64,000 bases of DNA from an uncultured bacterium (lineage in GTDB: Bacteria > Nitrospirota > Thermodesulfovibrionia > Thermodesulfovibrionales > Thermodesulfovibrionaceae): NCBI GenBank assembly GCA_937998865.1, contig CALLBR010000011.1:20684-84683 (forward strand). The letters run 5' to 3'. Below, piece after piece: positions 20,455 through 29,593 of the stretch (within the stretch, counting starts at the first letter, position 1; the number at the start of each line of letters is the position of its first letter). The position numbers were made by a program, and so were the translations under genes. The notes beneath the pieces were generated by a model that was not told the DNA's origin, did no database searches, and saw nothing but the letters and a program-made list of their open reading frames with translations.

Positions 20455-21796
20455 TACTGTTAATTATATGAACAAAATCTGTGTAATACTTACCTTTAAT
20501 AAAATCAGGATGCTGTAAAACTTTTAATAGGAAAGGAACATTCGTTTTAATTCCTCTTATGATAAGTTCTTCCAAAGCTCTTTTCATTCTGTCAATAGCC
20601 TCTTGTCTGTTTGCTCCTTTGGCAATAATTTTAGCAATAAGAGAGTCGTAATAGGGAGAAACTTTACAATCTTGATATAGGTAACTATCAACTCTTATAC
20701 CAGGCCCTCCTGGAAAATGGAGAAAATCTATAATTCCTGGAAATGGTGTAAATTTTTCAGGATCTTCTGCATTTACTCTGCACTCAATGGCATGTCCTTT
20801 GAGTTTAATTTGAGATTGTTTAATAGACAAGGGATACCCTTTTGCAATCTTAATCTGTTCTTTTATTATATCAATATCAGAAATTTCTTCAGTTACTGGA
20901 TGTTCTACTTGTACCCTTGTGTTTATCTCTATAAAATAGGGATTTAGCTCATTGTCTAAGATAAATTCAAAAGTTCCTGCATTCTTATACTTTAAAGCCT
21001 TTGCAGCTTTAATAGCATATTCACCTATTTTCTTTCTTAACTTTTCAGTTAACACAGGTGATGGAGCTTCTTCAATTACTTTCTGATGCCTTCTTTGCAC
21101 AGTACAGTCTCTCTCTCCAAGATGTACAATATTTCCTTGTTTATCTGCAATTATTTGTATTTCTATATGTCTTATTTTAGGAAAGAATTTCTCAATATAT
21201 AATTCTCCATTTCCAAAAGCAGCCAAGGCTTCTCTTTGAGCCATAAAAAAAGTTTGTTCTATTTCTTTTTCATCATACACAATTCTCATTCCTCTTCCAC
21301 CACCACCAGCAGAAGCCTTAAAAATAACCGGCAGTCCGATCTTTTTAATTACCTTTATAACTGCTTCCTCTGAGTTTACTGGACCATCACTTCCTGGAAC
21401 TACAGGTATTCCTTTTCTTTTTAAAATTTGTCTTGCCTTTGCTTTGTCTCCTCCAATTCGAATATTCTCAGGACTAGGTCCTATAAAGGTTATTCCTGAA
21501 TTTATGCAAGCTTCAGCAAATTGTGCATTTTCAGATAAAAAACCATATCCAGGATGAATCGCTTCAGAGTCAGTTATATCAGCAGCAGATAAAATTGCAG
21601 TGATATTTAGATAACTTTGAGTTGGATTAGCTGGGCCAATACATATAGCCTCGTCAGCAAGTTTTACATGAAGAGAATCTTTATCAGCTTCTGAATAGAC
21701 TGCCACTGTTTTTATTCCCAGCTCTTTACAGGCACGAATTATTCTTACAGCAATCTCCCCTCTATTGGCAATTAAAATTTTCTTGAAAAGCTCCAT
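20441..21796 (-). CDS. accC: acetyl-CoA carboxylase biotin carboxylase subunit
   Basis: KILIANRGEIAVRIIRA, HPGYGFLSENA, EINTRVQVEHPVTE. Confidence 0.97.
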   Translation of the reverse strand: MELFKKILIANRGEIAVRIIRACKELGIKTVAVYSEADKDSLHVKLADEAICIGPANPTQSYLNITAILSAADITDSEAIHPGYGFLSENAQFAEACINSGITFIGPSPENIRIGGDKAKARQILKRKGIPVVPGSDGPVNSEEAVIKVIKKIGLPVIFKASAGGGGRGMRIVYDEKEIEQTFFMAQREALAAFGNGELYIEKFFPKIRHIEIQIIADKQGNIVHLGERDCTVQRRHQKVIEEAPSPVLTEKLRKKIGEYAIKAAKALKYKNAGTFEFILDNELNPYFIEINTRVQVEHPVTEEISDIDIIKEQIKIAKGYPLSIKQSQIKLKGHAIECRVNAEDPEKFTPFPGIIDFLHFPGGPGIRVDSYLYQDCKVSPYYDSLIAKIIAKGANRQEAIDRMKRALEELIIRGIKTNVPFLLKVLQHPDFIKGKYYTDFVHIINSNDTQ

Positions 21797-22243
21797 TTAT
21801 GAAACCTCAATTAGAAATAAAGGTTCTCCGTATTCCACAGGTTGGCCATTTTCTACTAAAACTTTTTTTACAACACCAGAAACATCACTCTCTATTTCGT
21901 TCATTATTTTCATAGCCTCAATGATGCATAAGACCTGTCCCTTTTCTACCCTTGTACCAACCTCAACAAAGGGAGGTGAATCAGGTGAAGGGCTTCTGTA
22001 GAAAGTACCAACTAGGGGTGAAGTAATTGTATGAAGAGTCTCTTCTTCTTCTTTTAAAGGCTCAACCACGGAAGAGATTTTCTCTGTTTCTGCTTCCCTT
22101 TTTACAGTTTTCGTTATTTCAATTGGTCCATAGATGTACCCTCTTTTTATCTTTATTTTAAAACCTTCTCTTTCAATATTTAATTCTGTTACATCTGTAT
22201 CCTTCAGAAAGGATATAATATCTTTTATTTCCTCAAGTTCCAT
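21797..22243 (-). CDS. accB: biotin carboxyl carrier protein
   Basis: [12 protein letters not shown] biotinylation motif. Confidence 0.96.
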   Translation of the reverse strand: MELEEIKDIISFLKDTDVTELNIEREGFKIKIKRGYIYGPIEITKTVKREAETEKISSVVEPLKEEEETLHTITSPLVGTFYRSPSPDSPPFVEVGTRVEKGQVLCIIEAMKIMNEIESDVSGVVKKVLVENGQPVEYGEPLFLIEVS

Positions 22244-22246
22244 TGT

Positions 22247-22810
22247 TTACTCCTTTACTTTTTCAATGTACTCACCAGTTCTTGTGTCAATTTTCAATAG
22301 ATCACCAGTCTGGATATGAAAAGGTACCTTTACAACAAGACCTGTTTCAAGTTTCGCAGGTTTTGTACCTCCAGAAGCTGTATCTCCTCGAAAAGCAGGA
22401 TCTGTCTCTGCAACTCTTAACTCAACAAACATAGGTGGTTGAATAAGAAGTGGTTCTCCTTTGTAATAAAGAACATCCACTAACATTTCCTCTTTTATGT
22501 AATAGATAGCATCTCCTATTCTGTCTTTCTGAATTGAAATTTGGTCGTAAGTTTCCATGTCCATAAAAACATATGAGTCTCCTTGAGAGTATAAAAACTG
22601 CATTTGTTTTTCCTCAAGTTGAGGCTTTTCAAATTTCTCTCCCGCAGGAAAATTCTCTTCAAGCACTCTACCTGTTTTTAAATTTTTTATCTTTGTTCTA
22701 ACTATAGGAGCCCTTTGTTGCATTTTTACATGCTGAAAATCAATAATTTCATATGGCTCTCCTTTGTATTCAATTTTCAACCCCTTTTTGAAGTCTGTTG
22801 TTGATATCAA
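22247..22810 (-). CDS. efp: elongation factor P
   Basis: TDFKKGLKIEYKGEPYEIIDFQHVK..., ending VPFHIQTGDLLKIDTRTGEY. Confidence 0.97.
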   Translation of the reverse strand: MISTTDFKKGLKIEYKGEPYEIIDFQHVKMQQRAPIVRTKIKNLKTGRVLEENFPAGEKFEKPQLEEKQMQFLYSQGDSYVFMDMETYDQISIQKDRIGDAIYYIKEEMLVDVLYYKGEPLLIQPPMFVELRVAETDPAFRGDTASGGTKPAKLETGLVVKVPFHIQTGDLLKIDTRTGEYIEKVKE

Positions 22811-22821
22811 CTGTACACCTC

Positions 22822-23889
22822 CTATAAAATTTCTAAATCTGTTGAAAGATGAGTTAGTACTTCAAAGGAATCATCCTTTATTAAGACCATATCTTCTATC
22901 CTTACTCCTCCAAACCCTTCAATATAAATTCCTGGTTCAATAGTAAATACCATCCCATTTTTAATAATTTCCTCTGCATCAGGACCTATTTTGGGTATCT
23001 CATGAATATCCATGCCAACTCCATGACCTGTGGCATGCCCAAAATATTTTTCATAATCCCATTTTTTTATCAAATTTCTTGCCTTTCCGTCAATTTCTTT
23101 TGATATAATTCCTGCTCTAATAATTTCTATGGCTCCTTGGCGAGCTTTATTTACTATGTTGTAAATCTCAACTTGCTTTTCTGAAGGCTTTCCCACTATA
23201 AAAGTTCTTGTCATATCAGAGAAATATCCATCACATTCTGCTCCCCAATCAATTATAACAAAATCTCCCTTTTGCAATTTTCGATTTGAATTTTTCCAAT
23301 GTGGCATTGAAGAATTGGGCCCAGAAGCTACAATGACAGGAAATGGTAATTGCACCGCACCCTGTTTTTTTATTTCATACTCAAGCATTAAAGTAATGTC
23401 TCTTTCACTAGATCCCTCTTTTATGTGGGGCTTTATTTTTAAGAAGGCCTCTTCTGCTCTTCTTATAGATTCTCTTATGTTTTTTATCTCTTCTTCATCT
23501 TTTATAGCCCTCATATTTTCAATAATATTATGTTGAGGTATGAGCCTGATTTCTAAATTTTTAACTAATATTGAATAATTCTCAAAAGATAAAGTAGATT
23601 CGAAACTAAGTGTTTTAATTTTTTCTTCTATTAAAATATCCTTCAAAGTCTTATACCACTTTTCTGCTACTTCCACAATTTCTATTTGTACTTCCCTTTT
23701 TGCCTGCTCTAAATAACGAAAATCAATAAGTAAAAAGCTATTTTTTTCTGTACACAATAGAACTGCAGAACTACCAGAAAATCCAGTTAAGTATCTGATA
23801 TTTTTAATATTTGTAACTAAGAAGGCTTCTGAATGATGGGAGAAAATGTCCATTAATTTTTTAATTCTTTTAGAGAAATTACCCTTCAA
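22822..23889 (-). CDS. Xaa-Pro aminopeptidase (M24 family)
   Basis: IDWGAECDGYFSDMTRTF, GHATGHGVGMDIHE, TIEPGIYI motifs. Confidence 0.93.
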   Translation of the reverse strand: MKGNFSKRIKKLMDIFSHHSEAFLVTNIKNIRYLTGFSGSSAVLLCTEKNSFLLIDFRYLEQAKREVQIEIVEVAEKWYKTLKDILIEEKIKTLSFESTLSFENYSILVKNLEIRLIPQHNIIENMRAIKDEEEIKNIRESIRRAEEAFLKIKPHIKEGSSERDITLMLEYEIKKQGAVQLPFPVIVASGPNSSMPHWKNSNRKLQKGDFVIIDWGAECDGYFSDMTRTFIVGKPSEKQVEIYNIVNKARQGAIEIIRAGIISKEIDGKARNLIKKWDYEKYFGHATGHGVGMDIHEIPKIGPDAEEIIKNGMVFTIEPGIYIEGFGGVRIEDMVLIKDDSFEVLTHLSTDLEIL

Positions 23890-25069
23890 TCTTCAACTCC
23901 CTTATCTTTGAAAGAATAAAATTGGCAATTTCTTCTTTATGCAACAGAGGAGTTTTTTCTTCTACAAATTTACCTTCTTTTTTGTAAATCATTACAACTT
24001 GGTTATAATCAGATCCCATCTCACTTTGCTCAGCACTTATATCATTCAGCACTATCATTTTAAGATCTTTTTCTTGAAATTTTTTCTTCGCTCTGTCTAT
24101 GTTTAAACCCCATTCAGCTGAAAAACCTACTTTGAAAGTTTTTGAAGGGATTTTAGAAATTTCTTTAAGAATATCAGGACAAAGTTTCAATTGTATTGAT
24201 TTTATTGAATTTTTAGGAAGCTTTCTGTTAAAAGTTTCCACTGGCTCAAAATCCAATGGTGCTGCTGCCATGATTAAAATGCTTGCAGAATTCAAATTGT
24301 CCATTACAGCTTTTAACATATCTTCAGTGGTCTCTACCTTGATTAATTCATCTACAAAAGGATGATTAATATTTACAGGTCCACTTATAAGTTTCACATG
24401 GGCTCCTCTTCTACTCGCCATCTTGGCAAGAGCATATCCCATTTTACCAGATGATTTGTTGGTAATAAATCTGATAGGATCTAAATACTGTCTTGTTGGT
24501 CCAGCTGTTATCAAAATCCTCTCATCCTTCAAATCTTTTTCTGTCAAAGCATTAACAGTTATTTCAAAAATTTTATTCGATTCAGCAAGCCTTCCTCTGC
24601 CTTCTTCACCACAAGCCAGAGAACCTTTTTCAGGACCAACAAATATAACTCCTATACTTCTAAGATACTCAATACTTTTCTGCACTTGAGGCGATTCATA
24701 CATTCTCCAATTCATGGCAGGAGCAATAATAAAAGGTCCTCTGTAGGCAAGAGCTGCTGTTGTAAGAAGATCATCTGCAATCCCTGTTGCGTATTTATTA
24801 ATGAAATTTGCCGTGGCAGGTGCAATTAAAAAAAGATCAGCTTTCTTCGCTAATTCAATGTGCCCTAAGGGAGAGTCAAACATATCAATCAAAACTTTAT
24901 TACCACAGGCAATCTCTACGCTTAAAGGTGTTAAAAAATAGGTTGCCTTTTGAGTCATTACAGGATATATGCAAGCACCTGCTTCCCTAAAAAGCTTTAT
25001 CAACTCGAATATTTTATAAGCAGCTATGCTTCCTGTAATTCCTAATATTATTTTTTTATCTTTAAGCAA
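23879..25069 (-). CDS. coaBC: bifunctional phosphopantothenoylcysteine decarboxylase/phosphopantothenate-cysteine ligase
   Basis: GITGSIAAYK, APAMNWRMYESP, ITAGPTRQYLDPIRFITNKSSGKMGYA. Confidence 0.96.
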   Translation of the reverse strand: MLKDKKIILGITGSIAAYKIFELIKLFREAGACIYPVMTQKATYFLTPLSVEIACGNKVLIDMFDSPLGHIELAKKADLFLIAPATANFINKYATGIADDLLTTAALAYRGPFIIAPAMNWRMYESPQVQKSIEYLRSIGVIFVGPEKGSLACGEEGRGRLAESNKIFEITVNALTEKDLKDERILITAGPTRQYLDPIRFITNKSSGKMGYALAKMASRRGAHVKLISGPVNINHPFVDELIKVETTEDMLKAVMDNLNSASILIMAAAPLDFEPVETFNRKLPKNSIKSIQLKLCPDILKEISKIPSKTFKVGFSAEWGLNIDRAKKKFQEKDLKMIVLNDISAEQSEMGSDYNQVVMIYKKEGKFVEEKTPLLHKEEIANFILSKIRELKIEG

Positions 25070-25085
25070 TATTCAATCCCTGAAA

Positions 25086-25493
25086 CTATTCTTCATGCTG
25101 TTCATAATTTTCAGTAAAAAGGTCTTCTAGCATTTTTTCTGCTGATTCTTTACCGTGTAAATAAACCTTTAGATCCTTTTCAAGTTCAGAAAGATCAGGG
25201 ATTGCCTTTCTCTTTTCCTCAAGAAGCTTTTTAACATCTATTTTTTCTATTTTCCCTTTTGCTTTAAGAGCTTCTTCGCCGGTTATGTAGTCTATTTTAT
25301 CGTATAAAATCTCCAAAAGAGCTGTGGTTGTTACTTTTTTTGCTTTTTTCTCAATTTTTGGCGTAGCTCCTAAAGAAAGTTCTGAAGCCCTCTGAGCAGC
25401 AATTATTGCAAGGCGATATCTACTGTCAATCTTACTTCTGTCGATCTCTATCGGTAGAGAAACCATGTCCATTATTTTTTCCTTTTTCTCCAT
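25086..25493 (-). CDS. rpoZ: DNA-directed RNA polymerase subunit omega
   Basis: SRYRLAIIAAQRASEL, KKVTTTALLEI; lies next to gmk and coaBC. Confidence 0.85.
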   Translation of the reverse strand: MEKKEKIMDMVSLPIEIDRSKIDSRYRLAIIAAQRASELSLGATPKIEKKAKKVTTTALLEILYDKIDYITGEEALKAKGKIEKIDVKKLLEEKRKAIPDLSELEKDLKVYLHGKESAEKMLEDLFTENYEQHEE

Positions 25494-25495
25494 GC

Positions 25496-26116
25496 TTACC
25501 TCCCTTTATTAAGAATTTTTTCTAAAATATTATCCCTTATTCTATTTATTTTTTGCCTTTCTGCTTGAATTATACATTTTATTTTTTCTGTGGCTTCATC
25601 AAGATTATCATTTATCACTAAATAATCATAATTCAAATATTGTTCTATTTCTTCGAGGGCTTTATTTATTCTTTTCTTTATAATCTCATTCTCTTCTTTT
25701 CTTTGCAGCAATCTCCTCTCTAATTCTTCCAGAGAAGGTGGCAAAAGAAAAATAAGAACACTATTTTTGTAAATTTTTTTTATATTTTTCGCTCCTTGTA
25801 TATCAATGTCAAGAAGAATGTCATTGCCACTCATGTATATCTCATTAATCATTTTCTTTAAAGTACCATAATAATTTCCGTAAACTTCTGCCCATTCTAC
25901 AAAATCATCATTTTGGATCATCTGAATAAAAGTGGTTTTATCAACAAAAAAATAATCTACTCCATTTTCCTCACCAGGGCGAGGATTTCTCGTTGTGTGG
26001 GATACGCTCATTTTTAAATCACTAAAGCTACTTATTAATCTCTCGCAAATAGTGGTTTTGCCAGTCCCTGAAGGAGCAGATATAACAAAAATAATGCCTT
26101 CTCTACGGATTTCCAT
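25496..26116 (-). CDS. gmk: guanylate kinase
   Basis: [38 protein letters not shown]. Confidence 0.97.
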   Translation of the reverse strand: MEIRREGIIFVISAPSGTGKTTICERLISSFSDLKMSVSHTTRNPRPGEENGVDYFFVDKTTFIQMIQNDDFVEWAEVYGNYYGTLKKMINEIYMSGNDILLDIDIQGAKNIKKIYKNSVLIFLLPPSLEELERRLLQRKEENEIIKKRINKALEEIEQYLNYDYLVINDNLDEATEKIKCIIQAERQKINRIRDNILEKILNKGR

Positions 26117-26360
26117 TCTCTATCCTCTTCATTTCATTAATTCTCTGCAGTATAGTCTCCACTTGTAAGGCACTCAGAATAATGTGGTCACTGTCGGTGA
26201 CTATTATTGCCCGAGTTTTTCTTCCCTCTGTAGCATCAATTAGTTTTCCTTGCTTTTTGGCTTCGTCCTTCATCCTTTTCATAGGAGAAGATCCCGGATT
26301 AACTATCGCTACTATCCTTGAAAGGGCTATTAAATTACCAAATCCTATATTCACAAGCAT
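26103..26360 (-). CDS. RemA/DUF370 family regulator
   Basis: [27 protein letters not shown]... [25 protein letters not shown]. Confidence 0.92.
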   Translation of the reverse strand: MLVNIGFGNLIALSRIVAIVNPGSSPMKRMKDEAKKQGKLIDATEGRKTRAIIVTDSDHIILSALQVETILQRINEMKRIENGNP

Positions 26361-26362
26361 GG

Positions 26363-27214
26363 CTATTGAATATTCTGAATCTGTTCTTTCAGTCTCTCTG
26401 TTTGAGCTTTTATCTCTATGGAGAGATTCTTAATATTTATATTTTCTGTTTTAGAGAGAATAGTAGTCGTTTCTCGTAGAACCTCTTGAAGTAAAAAATC
26501 AAGCTTTTTACCAACCACTCCGCCCCTTTGTATAATTTCTCTAAATTGAGTTATGTGACTTTTCAACCTATCTACTTCCTCTTTAATATCTATTTTTTGA
26601 GCAAAAATTATAATGTGTTCTAAAATTTTATTTTCGTCTAAATTATTTTGACTTATGAATTCTCTTACTCTATTTTTTAAATTGTTTATAAAATTATTAT
26701 AACTAATATCTACTAAGCCTTCTATCTTTATTAAATCTGTTTCAATTTTCTGTAGAATTTCCATGATAGAGTCTTTTATAATTTCTCCCTCTCTTCTTCT
26801 CATGGAATGGAGCTTGTCTAAGGCTTCTAAAAAAGTATCCTTTAAATCATTTATATCTGGTTCTTCTTCTTGATAAATAAAAAGTTCTCTGAAATTAGAA
26901 AACATAGAAATGTCAATGGAACCCAAAATGCTCAATTCTTTTTTAAGATCAATAAAGGCAGAAAAAAGTTGTATGGCAAGGTTTTTATTCAGAAAAATTT
27001 TCCCACTTCTTTCACTCTCTTTTAAAGATACAATAATATCAAATTTTCCCCTTTGAAATTTTTGTTTTACTAAATTGCGAAGTTCTATATCGTATTTTGA
27101 AAGAATATTTGGCAATTTAATATTGATCTCCAAAAATCTATGATTAAGCGATTTTGCCTCTACTCTGAAAATACCTTTTTCTGAACTGCCATATCCTGTT
27201 AGGCTTTCAATCAT
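26363..27214 (-). CDS. YicC family endoribonuclease-like protein
   Basis: SLTGYG..., [19 protein letters not shown]-terminal ETNTI-like [15 protein letters not shown]. Confidence 0.92.
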   Translation of the reverse strand: MIESLTGYGSSEKGIFRVEAKSLNHRFLEINIKLPNILSKYDIELRNLVKQKFQRGKFDIIVSLKESERSGKIFLNKNLAIQLFSAFIDLKKELSILGSIDISMFSNFRELFIYQEEEPDINDLKDTFLEALDKLHSMRRREGEIIKDSIMEILQKIETDLIKIEGLVDISYNNFINNLKNRVREFISQNNLDENKILEHIIIFAQKIDIKEEVDRLKSHITQFREIIQRGGVVGKKLDFLLQEVLRETTTILSKTENINIKNLSIEIKAQTERLKEQIQNIQ

Positions 27215-27215
27215 T

Positions 27216-27473
27216 TTATTTCCTTTTTATTCTGATAAATTTATTTTTTGATGTTAGACCCTTTATTATCTCCATCTTTGATTTTGGCTCCTTAAGAAAT
27301 TCTGACAATATCTCTAATAATTCTATATTAGCTGCTCCATCATGAGGTTGGGATCTAACTCTTATTCTGATTATATCTTCATCTATTCCTTCAATGCCTG
27401 CTTTCTTTGATCCTGTTTTTACGCTTACTTTCAAAATATATCCGTCTTTATCTTTTATTAAGGGTATTTCCAT
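27216..27473 (-). CDS. DUF167 (YggU) family protein
   Basis: VKTGSKKAGIEGIDEDIIRIRVRSQPHDGAANIELLE. Confidence 0.92.
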   Translation of the reverse strand: MEIPLIKDKDGYILKVSVKTGSKKAGIEGIDEDIIRIRVRSQPHDGAANIELLEILSEFLKEPKSKMEIIKGLTSKNKFIRIKRK

Positions 27474-28332
27474 TTTTCATTAACCAAAAATTATAGTATA
27501 AATTACCAATTAATAAAGTTACAACTGTTAAAATTAATCCACCCAAAACATCAACAAAATAGTGGTATCTGCAATAAATAGTGGAGATCATGAGTAGTAA
27601 GACAGGGAAAAGTGTTAACCAAAAAATTTTTTTATTGTATCTATAAAACATTAACAGTATAAGAAAGGATATTCCTACATGTCCACTAGGGAAAGCATCT
27701 CTCTTTAAACCCTCTAATGAATTTAAAAGACTATTAATTTTGTCTGCTAAGAATAAACCTTTTAGTTCCTGTTTAAAAACCGAGGCAAGACTGAAGCGGG
27801 GACCTAATGCAGGAAAAATAAGATAGCCGATGTAGGAAATATAAAAACAAAGAATAACAAAAAATAGAGCTTTCTGGAATTCCTCCTGAGAGCCCTTTTT
27901 TATCAGGTAAAAACCTAATAGGAAAGGTAAAAAATAGTAGAAACAATAAGAAATTTGCATTATTTCTGTAAGTAAGGGATTATAATATTTTTCTAAATAA
28001 AGATAGGGATAGAAACCCAAGATTTTATAATCTAATGTGAGGAATATAAGATCCATATCTTTTTTTATGTGAGGAATTATATGTCCAATGGTATCAAAGG
28101 CAATTAGTATTGAAAAAAGAGGAAAACCTATATTTTTTAGAAAACTTATAAATTTGTTGTTATTAATCTTATATAGAAAAACCTGAAATAAAGGCAAAGA
28201 TAAATAAATTATAAAGAGATGGAATGCCATAGAAATTTTTGAATAAAAAAATAGTACTATTATACCAAGGATGAGAAAAAAAATAATGTTTAATTGCGCT
28301 GCTGGAGGCAATTTTAGAAATTCTCTCATCAT
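27448..28332 (-). CDS. PAP2-superfamily / inositolphosphotransferase-like membrane protein
   Basis: Multi-TM; RDAFPSGHVGIS and CRYHYFVDVLGG phosphatase motifs. Confidence 0.88.
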   Translation of the reverse strand: MMREFLKLPPAAQLNIIFFLILGIIVLFFYSKISMAFHLFIIYLSLPLFQVFLYKINNNKFISFLKNIGFPLFSILIAFDTIGHIIPHIKKDMDLIFLTLDYKILGFYPYLYLEKYYNPLLTEIMQISYCFYYFLPFLLGFYLIKKGSQEEFQKALFFVILCFYISYIGYLIFPALGPRFSLASVFKQELKGLFLADKINSLLNSLEGLKRDAFPSGHVGISFLILLMFYRYNKKIFWLTLFPVLLLMISTIYCRYHYFVDVLGGLILTVVTLLIGNLYYNFWLMKNGNTLNKR

Positions 28333-28799
28333 GTAAGTTTTTCAATTGTTCTTATTATGGCTTTCTCTTTTTTTGAAAGATTTAGCCCCTTGGGTCTTTC
28401 AATAAATATTTTCTCTCCATTAAGAATCTCAAAAAAAATAGAAGACTCTAGAGGGACGCATTTTTCTCTCCAGGCAGTTTTTTCTATTTCTCTGTCTGAA
28501 GAGATAACAATCCAAGAAGCCCTCTCATTTTTAATAATTCTTTTTATAATATCATCAGCCTTTTCATTGACACCAGAGTATATTATTCTTATTCCACCTT
28601 TAATCTCACAGGTTTCTTTACCTGGGCCATGCTTATAACCATCGAATACTAAAGTTATTTCATGTTTTTTATTCTTTGAGTAATTTATAAGACTTTCAAT
28701 AAGATTTTCTCTTGCTTTTCTGAGATCTTTATGATAGATTCCAATTAAATTGTAACCATCAATGATTATTTTACTCATAAAAAATTTTCCCCACCTCAA
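28329..28799 (-). CDS. NYN (YacP-like) domain RNase family protein; start more likely at 28778
   Basis: IIIDGYNLIG, VFDGYK, WIVISSDREIEKTA; AGGTGGGG precedes the ATG at 28778. Confidence 0.85.
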   Translation of the reverse strand: MRWGKFFMSKIIIDGYNLIGIYHKDLRKARENLIESLINYSKNKKHEITLVFDGYKHGPGKETCEIKGGIRIIYSGVNEKADDIIKRIIKNERASWIVISSDREIEKTAWREKCVPLESSIFFEILNGEKIFIERPKGLNLSKKEKAIIRTIEKLT

Positions 28800-28811
28800 T
28801 TTTTTATCTCT

Positions 28812-29003
28812 TTATACTTTGTCACAAGACCTTCGGGAGATTAATTCCCAAGTTTCTTCATCAATTTCATCAAGATATTGAGATACCTTAAATTCTGCTC
28901 CGCATTCAGTACAGCAGAGCACAACACGCCTTCAGTAAAAATAGATCATTATATTATTTTTACAGAATTTACATTTGAGGTTTTTTAAAAGCTTTTTTTT
29001 CAA
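28812..29003 (-). CDS. putative dual-CXXC small selenoprotein (in-frame TGA at 28932-28934 read as Sec)
   Basis: Translation from TTG: MKKKLLKNLKCKFCKNNIMIYFY-U-RRVVLCCTECGAEFKVSQYLDEIDEETWELISRRSCDKV*. CKFC lies before and CTEC after the TGA; tRNA-Sec is in the same window; hairpin follows the TGA. Confidence 0.75.
28896..28921 (-). promoter_or_regulatory. candidate bacterial SECIS element
   Basis: Minus-strand TGCTCTGC-TGTACTGAAT-GCGGAGCA: 8-bp stem with one G.U, 10-nt loop with G at position 2; loop starts 18 nt after the TGA. Confidence 0.65.
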
Positions 29004-29056
29004 CTTCGATGCCTTTTATTTCAGAAAATTAAAATCTGTTTTATAATATATTTTAA

Positions 29057-29593
29057 ATGGAGAGATTTTCTTTAATCAACAAAGGTGAAATACTTTTATG
29101 GCATAATATCCCTGAATTAGTTAAATTGATCAATAAAATAGATAGTATCTTTAGAGACTTCTCTGATGTTTTTGAAGAATCTAAAAGATTAGCACAACAA
29201 ATTAAAAGCTACTTATTGGAAATTGATCCTTTTATTGATGCTTATGCAAAAAAAGTTTGCTCTGCATGCACAAATATTTGCTGTCTTAATAAAAATAGCA
29301 GATACGAATATGATGATATAATTTATATTTTAGCTCTAAGGGAAAAATTTCCAATACCTAAAAGAAATCTCGAAGAAAAGGAGCCTTGTTACCTTCTAAG
29401 TGAAAAAGGATGCATAATTCCTCGGTATATAAGACCTTTCAGGTGTAATTGGTATTTGTGTGATAATCTATTAAAAGAAATGGAATCAGCACCTGCAAGA
29501 GTCTTTAGGGAGTTTTCAAATACCTTTAGTAAAATTCTTCAAGCAAGACAGCAGATGCTGAATTCCTTTTTTCAATCACTTTCCAACATCTAA
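29057..29593 (+). CDS. cysteine-cluster (YkgJ-like) protein
   Basis: CSACTNICC...CYLLSEKGCIIPRYIRPFRCNWYLC pattern. Confidence 0.65.
   Translation: MERFSLINKGEILLWHNIPELVKLINKIDSIFRDFSDVFEESKRLAQQIKSYLLEIDPFIDAYAKKVCSACTNICCLNKNSRYEYDDIIYILALREKFPIPKRNLEEKEPCYLLSEKGCIIPRYIRPFRCNWYLCDNLLKEMESAPARVFREFSNTFSKILQARQQMLNSFFQSLSNI

Noticed and set aside
25086-25493. Unusually long omega subunit (135 aa)
   Set aside because: Variable C-terminal extension on omega-like core next to gmk; not clearly unusual.
28932-28934. TGA as a simple stop or pseudogene mutation
   Set aside because: Not excluded, but disfavoured: frame intact on both sides, second CXXC lies after it, SECIS-like hairpin in the right place, and selC present.
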